A DNA stretch of 64,000 nucleotides. It comes from Trichostrongylus colubriformis. Lineage: Eukaryota > Nematoda > Chromadorea > Rhabditida > Trichostrongylidae. How positions within the stretch are numbered: the first letter of the stretch is position 1; each line of letters opens with the position of its first letter. The notes under the pieces are model-generated. The model saw only the letters and a program-made list of their open reading frames with translations. It had not been told where the DNA came from and did not search any database. The DNA lies in contig OZ022257.1 in NCBI GenBank assembly GCA_963978905.1, positions 40,186,203 through 40,250,202 of the forward strand. Reading direction: 5' to 3'. Positions 44,311 to 54,882 of the stretch are shown piece after piece. A program made the position numbers and the translations under genes.

Positions 44311-46711
44311 ATGGTCCATGTTAAAGTTAAAGGGGCTGCACTTCATGTCGAAGCCAAAGATGTATCACCTGCTTGGAAAGTATTACAAATGGTTGGTGTC
44401 TTTTGGTTGGAATCACTTCAGCCGATATCGTTAATGTGTTACCTTTTCAGAAGATGAAGGAAGAGGAATCACATCTTGCCAACGAGAATGTGGACAAGGA
44501 AATAAGACCAGCGGTTCGCGATAATGTGAAGGTATGTTTTTTTTGGTGCTACTGGAGATAAGGGGACCACTCGACAAAAGCATAGGTCGCGCTCAATTTG
44601 TGCTTATAGGCTCTCAAGGTTATTTTATGCCTAGATACAGCTAGCTAAGGGAGAAAACGATGGATTATTCCTTCATTAGTATATTACGAGAAGTTTGAAT
44701 CAACAAGACTAAACAAGCACCTACGCATATACGCCCAAGCCTAGGGGGAAGGGAATCACCTTCTCAAAGGCGTAGGAACATAGGATAGAAAGGACACGAA
44801 TTTGCTTCATCAGAATTGTTTTTTTTTTTTGCAAAATTCCAACCCATCTCAGCTACCGCTATCTTTTCTTTGCGTCTAACCAGAGCGTTAGAGACGCACA
44901 AAGTACTGCCCCCTTACTCCCATAAGGCCTGTTTTTTTAGTCTAACTGATTGATATTCCACTGGACTGATGTCTTGTCCCTCATTCAACATAGGCTAATT
45001 GAAGGAAATAATGAAGCACTTGATTTCACCAGAACTCATTGATAATCTCACCAGCGTGAACTTTTTCAACTCCCAGCATTAGAGAATGTTTTAAATTACA
45101 TATGTCTGGTTTATGTGCATGCTGTCCATATTTTGCAGAAGGGAAAGTCACGTAAGCGGAAATTACAAGAAGCTTTCGAGGGGAAGCAGAAGGAAGATGA
45201 ACCCACTCCTAAACGTGGACATGATGTGCCTGTTCTACTCCACGACAGGACCCCGTAAGTTTTCGTGTTTGTTTTATATACATAATGCTAAAAACTTCGT
45301 CCCTAGGGGTGAACTGACACATGTAATTGCTCTGGACTGTGAATATGTAGGAGGTGGAACAGATGGCAGTGACGATCTTCTTGCCAGAGTATCGATTGTG
45401 AATGAGGTGTGTTTACCTCCTCCTAAAAGTTCTCCTTATGACTCTGCTGAAAGTTCTCCCTGCTGTTTCGCACATTAAATAACCGAGTGGCAGTACCTTG
45501 TGGTGAAAGACATTGGGTACGGGTTCAAAAGTTACGTCAAACATAGATAGTAGAACTGCAGGTAAACGGCAAAGTGGTAGCTCGTTGAGCCCAAAAAAGT
45601 AGCAGAGTGAGGACGCATTTTCGGCTTGGTTTGATATTTTCTCGTAAACCAATTGCTCAGGACCGCCGCTTTCATTTTTTCTGTAGTCATTAAGGTAAAA
45701 TTTGGGGTACTGTGAACTGCCTTTGAATCTTGCTCTACGCGGTTGTTTCCATTGACATTTCCCTTTATGAAGTTCTACGTATTTATGGCTTGATATGTTC
45801 CTGATTCCTCCCCGTAGGTTTGTCGATTGGAAGGATCCCTTTTGATATGCACGCAGCTGTTTATTGGCAAATGTAAATAAAATTGGGAGCGCGCTTCCTG
45901 AAGGGTTGTGAAACCTTTGAGCATTATTGAGTAACATTTCGTGACCATCCTCTCAAGTATGTAAGTAAACATTAAGATTCATTTTATTTTACATTAAAGA
46001 CACCACAATGCAACGCTTCTTCTCATTATTTTTAGGAAGGAAAGATTGTTTATGATAAATACGTGAAACCAAGGGAGCGTGTTACAGATTTTCGAACAAA
46101 TGTGAGCGGTATTCGACCAGAAAACATTGCTAAGGGTACGTGTAGGTCTTTTTCCATACTCCATCTTCATCTGCAATATTCCGTTTGAGGTCTTTCCTTT
46201 GAAGTCGTTCAAATGGAGGTGGCAAAGATCCTGAAGGATCGTATCGTTGTTGGCCATGCGTTGAACAATGACTTCCGAGTATGTTGTTTTCCATGTCCAA
46301 TCCTTGTGCACCACTTCATTTTCGGATGTTCAGGTTTTGAATTTCCATCATAATAGCAAATTAACTCGTGATACAGCTAAATGTCACTTGTTGCGGAAAA
46401 TGTCTAATTGCAATGGGGTGAGAAATGCTTACATATATTGTTGGTTGTTGAAAGGTTACTACCGCTTCACTTGTTTTGCAAGTGTTCTGAAATATAGGTG
46501 CCGTCACTAAAAAAGTTGGCCAGCACCGTACTTGGGATTGATATACAACAAGGCGAACACGATTCTGTGAGTTTTAAGTTTAGAATCACGCTACTGGTTG
46601 CGGAGCGATTTTGCATTCGCTTTTCAGGTGATCGATGCTCGCGTTGCACTGAGGCTGTACTTAGCAGTAAAGAAAAAGTGGGAAAGTGATATAAAACGGT
46701 TTCGTCGGTGA
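44311..46711 (+). CDS. REXO4: REXO4-type 3'-5' RNA exonuclease (DEDDh)
   Basis: Nuclear/nucleolar exonuclease family linked to rRNA processing. Exons: 44311-44379, 44451-44531, 45139-45254, 45307-45406, 46036-46135, 46190-46278, 46334-46417, 46498-46566 and 46628-46711, all in frame, 263 residues. The short lysine-rich N-terminus (GKSRKRKLQEAFEGKQKEDE) may direct it to the nucleus. The exonuclease domain spans about residues 90-260. Catalytic residues are present: Asp99 and Glu101 in ALDCEY, Asp183 in GHALNNDF, His234 and Asp239 in EHDSVIDAR. Family blocks ARVSIVNE, YDKYVKP and VSGIRPEN are conserved. It is shorter than human REXO4, mainly in the N-terminal extension. The start is the ATG after a candidate SL acceptor; an upstream cis-spliced exon cannot be excluded. 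Confidence 0.9.
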
Positions 46712-46838
46712 CTCGTGTATTCCTGTTCGCTTATTGGTTTCTGATACGATTAGTTAGGTACATAATTCTTGCGACACGTGTCTTTTTTCTGAACGTTGTT
46801 GCTTCAAAGCCCATAGTCTGTATAGGGGACGTGTAAAC

Positions 46839-47115
46839 CTCGCAGACCCCGAACACCTAAAAACGCACTCATATGGTTGAAGGAAGTTATGACCATTTGA
46901 AGTGGAATACTTCAATTATTTTCCTCATCTAATTCTGATCTGGCTTCCCTCAAAATAACTTCCTTCGTTTTGAAGATGTGGTATAGCTCAGGTAGTCATT
47001 CGAAAGCGGCAATCTCGCAGACCCCGCTTCACCAAAACACACTCATATGGTCAAGTTTGAAGAAAGTTATAACCATTTAAAGAGAAATACGAAATATTTC
47101 TCATCTAATCCTCAA
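46839..47115 (+). repeat. Diverged direct duplication, two copies
   Basis: CTCGCAGACCCCG…CACTCATATGGT(C/T)…GAAGTTAT.ACCATTT…TTCCTCATCTAAT occurs near 46839-46930 and again near 47010-47110. Confidence 0.6.
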
Positions 47116-48489
47116 CTGGAAACCCATATCGAGAACTAAGCAATCATTAGGGAAAGGAAACGGCCAATAGTTGGGTTCAGGAGAGTTATTAGGAAAACAG
47201 TTTACAGCTGTTCGAAAGATGGGCTCTAGGTAATGTTTGAGGTATTCAAAGGTGTCCAAATTTAGTATGGGGAAGATACCGCACTCCATCGTGATCGCCG
47301 CGTCGCAGCCCCACTAGCGGCTCGCGATCAGATGGGGAGCTTATTCCATGACTCCTATTTGGCCTTTCTTTTGACTTTTGACTTTCCTATTCTTATTTTT
47401 CATCTTTTATCCTTGCCGCATTTTTTGCATGACTTCTTAGCCTTCTTGTTTGCCATCAGAGCACGGGCACATTACCAATGGTCGGCGTCACTTTCGTTTC
47501 TCTAGATAAATATTGGAATTGTTGGGGTTTTACTTAGACGATTTGGTTTGCAGTACGAGCACTGAGTTTTGATAGGTTCTTATTTCTCTCTTTTGTCAGG
47601 AGGTTTGGCTTCAGTGTTTTTTACAATAAGCTCTCAATTTCCCTTGGATCGCAGTGGCTTGGTACAAACCACACTAGAAGCGGAACCTGAAGAAGGGGGG
47701 GAGGTCGTATGTGGTCCCCTTTTTGGGGTGAGGGGGTCGTTTTTTTTGAAAATTTCCCCCAACTGGACGCTTGACCCTGTGTGCACCTCATTGAGAATGG
47801 TCAGGCTGATCTTTTGGCCTTCTCTTGTGGGTGGAAAGGTGCCCGAACTGCTTTCAGTTTCAGGGAGTTATGGTCCTTCGGTAGTCTGTCAACTGCCGTT
47901 TGGGTACGGTAGGTATGTATTGCTCTCAGTTGTCGAATGGTGACCATCCTATTCGCTTTCAAAACTCTAAGGTTATTCCAGTTCAGGGAGCGTCCCACCA
48001 CCTGCGGGTGGCTGGATGATAAGTATCACCTGATATAAAACGATCGGAGTAGCGATAACAGGAGATAAGATGACATTAACAGCGAGTGGAGTATGAGCAT
48101 TGAGAGCCTTTTTCTGAAATTCCTTGGAGCACATTTTCATTATGGTAATTAAGTAACAAAGTTTGAAAGCAGTGAAACCACAAAAATTTGGAAGAGTTGC
48201 AAGACTTGTGCACCTAGTTAATACGTAAGGCGATGCATTGTTTTACAATATATTAGCTGTGAAAAGATTGTTGCTTTTAGTGTCTTACTTATGAATTACA
48301 TAGTATTGTTGTTTTTGTTGTTGTTGTTTTGTGAGTCTATGTTGGTACTATGTTAACGATAAAGAGAGAGTTCTGTCATAATTCCATGTTTTCTTCGTTC
48401 CTAGCAAGGGTCGCCTGCCCACTGGCTTCTAAGCCTCAGATCTAATGATTCCTTGTTCAGCAAGGACAACGCAGTGACACAAAGCAAGA

Positions 48490-48680
48490 GTTTCAAGCCG
48501 ATGATGTGTCATACTCACCGCCCGCTGGCTGGGCGTGGGTGCGTTTACAGGCAACGAGGGAGAGTGGCATGGGGGAGGTGTAGAGATGTCGCGGGCAACG
48601 AGACAGGGTGGCATAAGCGGAGACGCAGAGATACGCAGCCACGCCTTGACGCCGGCACCGCAAAGTACGGCCGCGGCCTA
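48490..48680. repeat. GC-rich dispersed repeat block
   Basis: Its complement shares ACTTTGC.GTGCC.GCG and TCTCTGCGTCTCC with 19275-19325, and GGCAACGAG recurs in it (48550 and 48594). Likely a small dispersed element; boundaries unclear. Confidence 0.4.
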
Positions 48681-49322
48681 ACGTACTTCTTTTTCGTGTG
48701 CGTGCTCAAAGCTGTCAAGTCTGCGCGGTCAACTACCACTGCATGTCATTGTTCCTCCTGTAAATGGAATATTTCAGTAACACCACCGACACGTATCACC
48801 GCGACCTAATGCGGATCCCAAAGTTCCAGTTGATACGTTAGTGGTACACTTCGTGGGTAAGAATTTCCACTAAAGTTTGCTCCATCACATAAAGGTGCCA
48901 CTTTTACATATAAGTACCTCTACTTCAATTTTCGTCCATCTCCAGGATAGTGGGGCCGCTGGCTTCGAATGACAGTTTTTAGCGAAGAAAATAACTCTTA
49001 TTTATTTGGTACCATTTGTCTGAGAATCTTCCATATATGTTTGCAAAGAAAACGCAGTTCCTAGGAGTGACTTGCAAAGACTGCTGCAACAGGCAACGGT
49101 GATGAGTGTGGGTAAGTATAGCGAATGTCTATATATTTATTAAAATTGACTGAGATCTGAATAGCTGAATTGTTTCATGTATCATTAAGAGGTACGTCAT
49201 GATGAGCTTCTTCTACCCAAGTAGGCGAACGAAGTGAGGCCTACACGGCTCGGCGAGCGCTGTCTGCATTCCGCCAAGAGCTGTTTCACCAGTTGTCATG
49301 ATATGCATGAGCAGATGCAAAT

Positions 49323-52300
49323 CTACGTTCTCCAAAAGCACATGTTGGCGCTGCACTTCCGCTCGGAGATTCGACTGGAGCGATCGAAACCAACCATCAT
49401 TTCATCGGTCACGTAAGCGAGTAAGAGTCGCCATGCTTTCACTGCATCGTGATTGTATTTTATCGCATCCTGAAAATCGAAATTATTGTTCGACATGAAA
49501 TATTGTAGGTCAGTGGAACTGGCTTTAGCCAAATGTATGCGTATGTTATCAGCTCCCATACTTTGAGGCACCGGAGTCGACGGCAACGATCAACTCCGCC
49601 ACTGTTGCGTCGTGCTCTAATTATAACGCTCGACCGAACTATAGTACAATGAGATGACGGTAACGAGAGCCCGCGCGAATCTGTGAGGCCGCGGTCATAC
49701 TTTGCGCACCGATGCCGGTGCCTCCGTCAACTGACGCCGGTCTCGGCGTCAATCTGGAAACGCGCTCCATTTGCAAAACGCTGGACCTAACCACACTACA
49801 GCATGGTGATCGTGGCGAGAGCCCAGTAATTTGAATTTGTATGGCATAACATGGCACTATGCCAAGATTCGAATTCGACACCGGCTTCATTTGGGTCATG
49901 ATGACCATACTGTAGTGTGGTTGAGTCGAGCGTTTTGCAAATGGAGCGCGTTTCCAGATTGACGCAGAGATCTGCGTCAACTCGACGCAGACACCGGCGT
50001 CATTGCGCAGAGTATGACCGCGATCTAAAGAGAGTCAAATCTTGGCATAGTGCCAAGTTGAGGAAAGATTAGCGCAGGCTTCCACCACAGATTTGCGTGA
50101 GCTCCTGCCACGATGAGCACACGTCAGTATGGTTTAATCGAGCATCGTAACAAGAGCACTGTACAACGGTGCGAGCAGCGCTTGATCTTATGTTGCGGTA
50201 CTGTATCAAAGGTCATTTCAGTGAGGTGAGACGTGGATGGCCCCAGCGGCTATGACTCAAAGAAGCGACAAAATTATGAATTGGAGATAAGAGAGAATTC
50301 GTGTTTAATAATCGCAACTGGCGCTACGTGATAAACATCAATAGTCAAGATGAACAGACACAAAAAATCTGAAAATGGGCTATCACCCTTTTTAAAGAAC
50401 TCAATTTTGAGAAACTGTAGAGAGCTCTTCTTTCGTCTACACCACTTTATCGGTACTCGAAGTTCTCTATGGGGGCATGAAGTAGTGAAATATATGAGTT
50501 CCAGCCATGGAACCGTTGTTTTGAAAGTTTAAAAACAATTATTCAAAGCTCATTGTTCACTATTCAAAGTTGTAGCCAAGAATTGATACAGTCCAATTCC
50601 CGACGCCTGACAGGGCGTGGCCCTACGGACTTGGTTGAGAGAGTACGTGGCGAGAGCGAGAGTGTGTGGCGGGGTGAGAGGGATCGATACACTTTCATCC
50701 CAGTCCGTAGGCCTCGCCCTGCCAGGCGCCGGTAAATGGACTGTAACTTGCCTGCGATGCAATAACAGCGACGGCGATCTCTCCAAAATTTTCGATCATA
50801 CTTCCGGACATACCGCTTTCTTTCATCTGAAACACCAAGGTCAAATGAAGAAAATGGCATTGTTCTGATTATAACACTAATTGAGAAGTACAGTGTCCCC
50901 AGCGTTCATTATGGACTGCTACAAATGTTCTTGAGTATACGTTGGAGAAAACGTTAAGCATCTTCAATGTTAAAAAAGAACCGTACAGATTGTGGATTTT
51001 TCGGAAGGAGCTCTGAGGAAAATCTCGACTTACGATCAAAAGAGATAACTTCTACATATTCCTTCCCAGTGGGCTAGAGTGAGACTTTTGATGTGGCTGT
51101 GCGACAGGACACTCGAATGGTTCTGGCCACGCGTGGACGGATGACGTTCGGAACACGATGTGGCCACGCGCATTCACGCGCAGCGGATTGACGAAGGCAG
51201 AAACAGGGCTCTATCAGCGAAATAGCAGATTATCGCAGAACGAAAAATAATGACCGTACTGATCAATGACACCGCCAATGGAATATGTGTGTCCCTACAT
51301 GGACCGCAAGAAAGCGACGACTGCTTCGTTTAGCACGCGGCCAATTCACAACGGGACCAGAAAGGCGATTCTCGCGTGCCATGCGATGTGACTCGTTTCA
51401 CATGGGCGCTGACCCATTTCAGTGCTCTGTCGCGCACCATTCAGAGCTTTCAAGAACTATTCAGCTTTTATTCCTACTATTCTTTCGATGAGTCGGCAGC
51501 GATATAAGGCTTGCTCGGCAGAAGAAAGGAATTCAGAGACAGTGATAGGGGTGATGTGAGCGGTGAGGAATCACTAAAAAAGGAGCCATTCACTTGGAAA
51601 CATGAGGTCCAGGACGCCTATCTCCGGCGAATTCCCCCGCGAAAGGAGCGCCTTTGAGCTGTGGCAGAGGCGGCCTCTTTAGCTCCAGCCGCCTTTCTTG
51701 ACTCGGTCCGTCTCCTAGCAACAAGCATCCCTGATTGGCTGGAGTGGGAGTGGAAGGTATCGCGACCCGCTTTCTCAGCTTCAGCTTTAAGCTCACTTCA
51801 GAAAAATGATGCTTTCTCATTTCCGAACATCCCTTCGTGTTCACGACTTGGCAACACACGGATGGATAACCTGTCCGCACTACCCGCCTCTTCACTAGAA
51901 GGACGTTCACGTCGAGAATCATTGGTGGAAAGGGGTCCTGTTTCTCGGGTTTTTGGCCGATCCCATTCGTTTTCTTCACCACCTATTATGGTCCTCTCGA
52001 CCTCCATACTCACTGCTTTTTCACTTTTCGTCTGAATTTTCCCTATCACTGCCTTTAATCTTAGAAGCGTGCGCTTGGTAGCAGCGCCATTTGATGTTAC
52101 ACCACTTTGTCCATTCAGCAATGCTTGATGGATTGAAGTTATGAACACAAGTGTACCTGCGCATGTTTTTCACCATACGTTCGTATTGAGACCGGCGCAT
52201 TCAGTTGAGTAGTGGAATCATTCAAATTTTCCATGATTTTCTCGAACATTGACACCTGAAAGTATGGATTTCCAATTCTGAAAAGAGTAAAGGCATCATT

Positions 52301-54882
52301 TAATTGTATGCGAAATGGGAACGGAATTAGGCCTCCTCCTAACATTTGTGAATTAGCCCAAAAGATGAAAAATTAGGCTAAATCTGGACTACGTGGAGAG
52401 ATGGCTAAAATGTCTCCTGCGTCACGTCACGTTGCGACAAGTACATAGCTGCTCCGGTTCCAACGTATAACCCCCTTCTCTCACAATCACTTCCACACAA
52501 CTATTAAACCTTTTTCGCAGGAAGTGAGCGACTCATGTTATGAATAGTATGTAGATCTGATCCAATCTTACATTGTGTTTGAGAGTTCAACGCTGCAGTG
52601 CGATAAATAGCCACTAACGAGTGCCTATTCTGACAGCTTATACCCAAGAATATAGGTTAGTTGAACAGCAACCGGTATTTTTGCCTGTAACTGATGTTAG
52701 AGACAAAAAATAGCCACTGTTTTGGCGGTGGACGTGTTTTCAGGCTTAGTGCAGCAATGAAGTGACCGATCGCTGCCAAGTGGATTTTTATCGGCGAACA
52801 CGCGCTGTGCATGGCATTCCCGCGGTGTAGCCTGATGAAGCGCAGGCCAACTTACGGCTTTGTTTAAGTGCTCACATCGCAGATTCAGCGCACAACGCAT
52901 CACAGACGTCTGCTCAGGCCCCTGGTGTTCATCCATTATAAACATCATTGCATACCAAATACGGGGCCCCTACTACCAAGAAACAAATTAAGCCGAAAGT
53001 AGCGATAGGCGCTGCGACTCTGACATTCCTGGGTAGGCAAACTGCCAAGACAGGTGAATCACCAAATGTCTGTCAGGTTTTCTTGGAGCTGCAGCATTTC
53101 GCCTCACAACAAAGGATAATTTTTGATGCAATATTATTAAAAAGGCGAATAAATAATTCATGAGCTTGTTAGAGGCAGTTAGGAGTATTGAGGAGAATTA
53201 GAACTCGGAACACTTCTCCCTCGAATAGAGAAGTGTTTCGAGGCGATGATTGTGACATAACTCGCGCTGTCTCGCATTGGATGGCGTGCCTCGCGCCTCA
53301 ATGGCGCGTCTTATTGTTTGTGGGTTTCCGTGCAGTGTAACCCGACGACGGATAAACAAGGAGGGCGAGGCAGCGTTGCTTTTGCTGCCATTAGGTTGTA
53401 AAGAAAGTTCTGGCCTCTTTTTCGCGTTCACAAGATAAATTCAAATATTAGATCGCGTCAACGTCAGCTGACATATTGTGCTCCTTAGTGAACAAAAAGT
53501 TGCTCTTCCTAAATATATGTTTTATTGGGAATGCCACAAGGTTTCCGAATTATTGGGGAAATTTTAAAGTACTGCGAGAATGGCACTTTTAAGATGACTT
53601 CACTTCACGAGTTCTTGTTTAGCGGAGTCCCAGCGAAGGTGACCACAAATATGGATACTGCAAGAGGAGGCGGTGAAGCACTGGACGGAACACTTTGTCC
53701 CTGGTTTCAGAAGTGCAGAAATGAGAACGAGCTGTTCGGATTTTCAATTGATCAATTCGCGTTTACAAGAACTGCAGGAAGCAATGAGCGCCCATAGTTG
53801 CAGGGGATTTCCACAATATTGTCCCTCAACAAGCAAACTTAGTTGACCACCCCAAGTAACCTTGATTTGGGAAAATTCAAAAAATGGGTGGTGCGGGACC
53901 CCCTGAGCAGTTATGCGCAAGCGCATTTTTCTCAAAACCTCTTTCAGTAATTGAACCAGTTGCAAGCTGAAGCCCTTACTTGTCCATCATATTCACCAGA
54001 TCTAGCGTTAACCAAGCCTCACTTTCCCAAACATCTAGACAGCTCCTTCAGTGGCAGTGTGTTCAGAAATATTGGCAATTTGGAGTCGACTTTTTTCATT
54101 TCGCGCAAAATAAATCATCAGTCCTTCATCAAATTGAGATATGTAGGCATGCATAATGTTGCCAAGATTTAGCGAATCGAATGGTGCTCATTTTGTGAGA
54201 AAAGATGCATTCTGAGCCGAGTTTAGTTTCTGGGAGTTCATGCTCACTCAAAAAAACCTTCCAGTGCAGAAAAGTTGTGTGTGTCGCGAGACTCGCATTG
54301 TGAAAGCGCGGCTTGGATCTTATCACGATCTCCCAGCCCTGCGAGACGCGCAACCACGCAATAGCCGCCGGAGCTTCAATAGGGAGGGACAGTTCCAACC
54401 CCCGGCTGATTTAGCCCCTCGCTCGTCTACATCTACAAAAAACCCTTACCAAGCACTTGCAGTGGTCGTGCTCTGTCCGAACAACGGACTGCGCTGCAGT
54501 CTTCTCCCGCGAAAGCGAGTTCACGAAGGCCGTGGTAAGGAAGATCGACCTTAAAAAGGCAATGCCATTGCAGGACCCTCAAACCTGAGTACAATAGTCC
54601 TACCTGATATCCGGGTATTTCGTTTCTAAACGTCGAAACACCTGCTCCATCAACTTCAAAAACGTGCCACCGGCATTCATTTGTGCGAATGTGCTCTAGA
54701 AATGATTGTTTACTCGTACGAGGCTGATAGTAAACACCTTCACTTGATGAATGAAGGCTTTGGTCGAGTTTGCTCCTCACCCGTAGAATCTTCTTGTGCT
54801 TCGGACTGAGAACGAATTTGGGAGGCTTCTTCTGAATATCGTGGGAGGACGTGGTCGCATCCACGGATAGTTGTTGCTCCAT
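49323..54882 (-). CDS. Nematode globin
   Basis: Exons (minus): 54882-54781, 54695-54604, 52277-52157, 50826-50752 and 49469-49323, in frame, 178 residues, a normal length for nematode globins. Recognition is by fold order rather than close identity: A helix LSPKHKKIL (about 27-35), B helix FLKLMEQVFRRLETKYPDI, E helix FQVSMFEKIMENL, then YGEKHAQ with His103 as the likely proximal haem ligand (F8), G helix MIENFGEIAVAVI and H helix AWRLLLAYVTDEM. Gln72 is a candidate for position E7. No signal peptide, so cytoplasmic. Intron 4 uses a GC donor. A stop is at 49323-49325. Which of the many nematode glb subfamilies it belongs to is unknown. Confidence 0.82.
49690..50022. mobile_element. Foldback element, about 333 bp, in globin intron 4
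   Basis: Ends CGCGGTCATACT…AGTATGACCGCG. Arms of about 125 bp share TCAATCTGGAAACGCG, CTCCATTTGCAAAACGCT and AACCACACTACAG in opposite orientation. No coding capacity. Confidence 0.75.
50589..50743. mobile_element. Small TA-flanked MITE, 155 bp, in globin intron 4
   Basis: TA on both sides, ends beginning CAGTCCA. The inverted repeats share GCGCCTG.CAGGGCG.GGCC…CGGACT. Its right end lies 8 nt inside the intron from the GC splice donor. Confidence 0.75.
51537..52075 (+). repeat. Dispersed repeat R1, longest copy (globin intron 3)
   Basis: Most complete of the four copies, from GATAGGGGTGATGTGAG to CCTATCACTGCCTTTAAT. No coding capacity or terminal repeats seen. Confidence 0.6.
53750..54175 (+). 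pseudogene. Mariner transposase C-terminal remnant (globin intron 2)
   Basis: A plus-strand frame from about 53950 reads CPSYSPDLALTKPHFPKHLD, the mariner PPYSPDLxPTDYHFFKHLD block. The catalytic Asp is replaced by Lys. The rest is degraded and no terminal repeats were found. Confidence 0.65.

Larger units (their letters stand above)
46712..49322. other. Intergenic between REXO4 and the globin gene
   Basis: Holds a diverged direct repeat (46839-47115), an unusual G-rich/T-rich stretch at 47690-47760, GTT microsatellite near 48305-48330, and a GC-rich repeat block (48490-48680). No gene recognised. Confidence 0.45.

Noticed and set aside
45413..45937. 174-codon open frame antisense to REXO4 intron 4
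   Set aside because: No recognised motif, low-complexity AT-rich intron, no splice-supported partner; likely chance.
47569..47943. 124-codon plus frame in the REXO4-globin gap
   Set aside because: G/T-biased sequence, no motif, no splice context.
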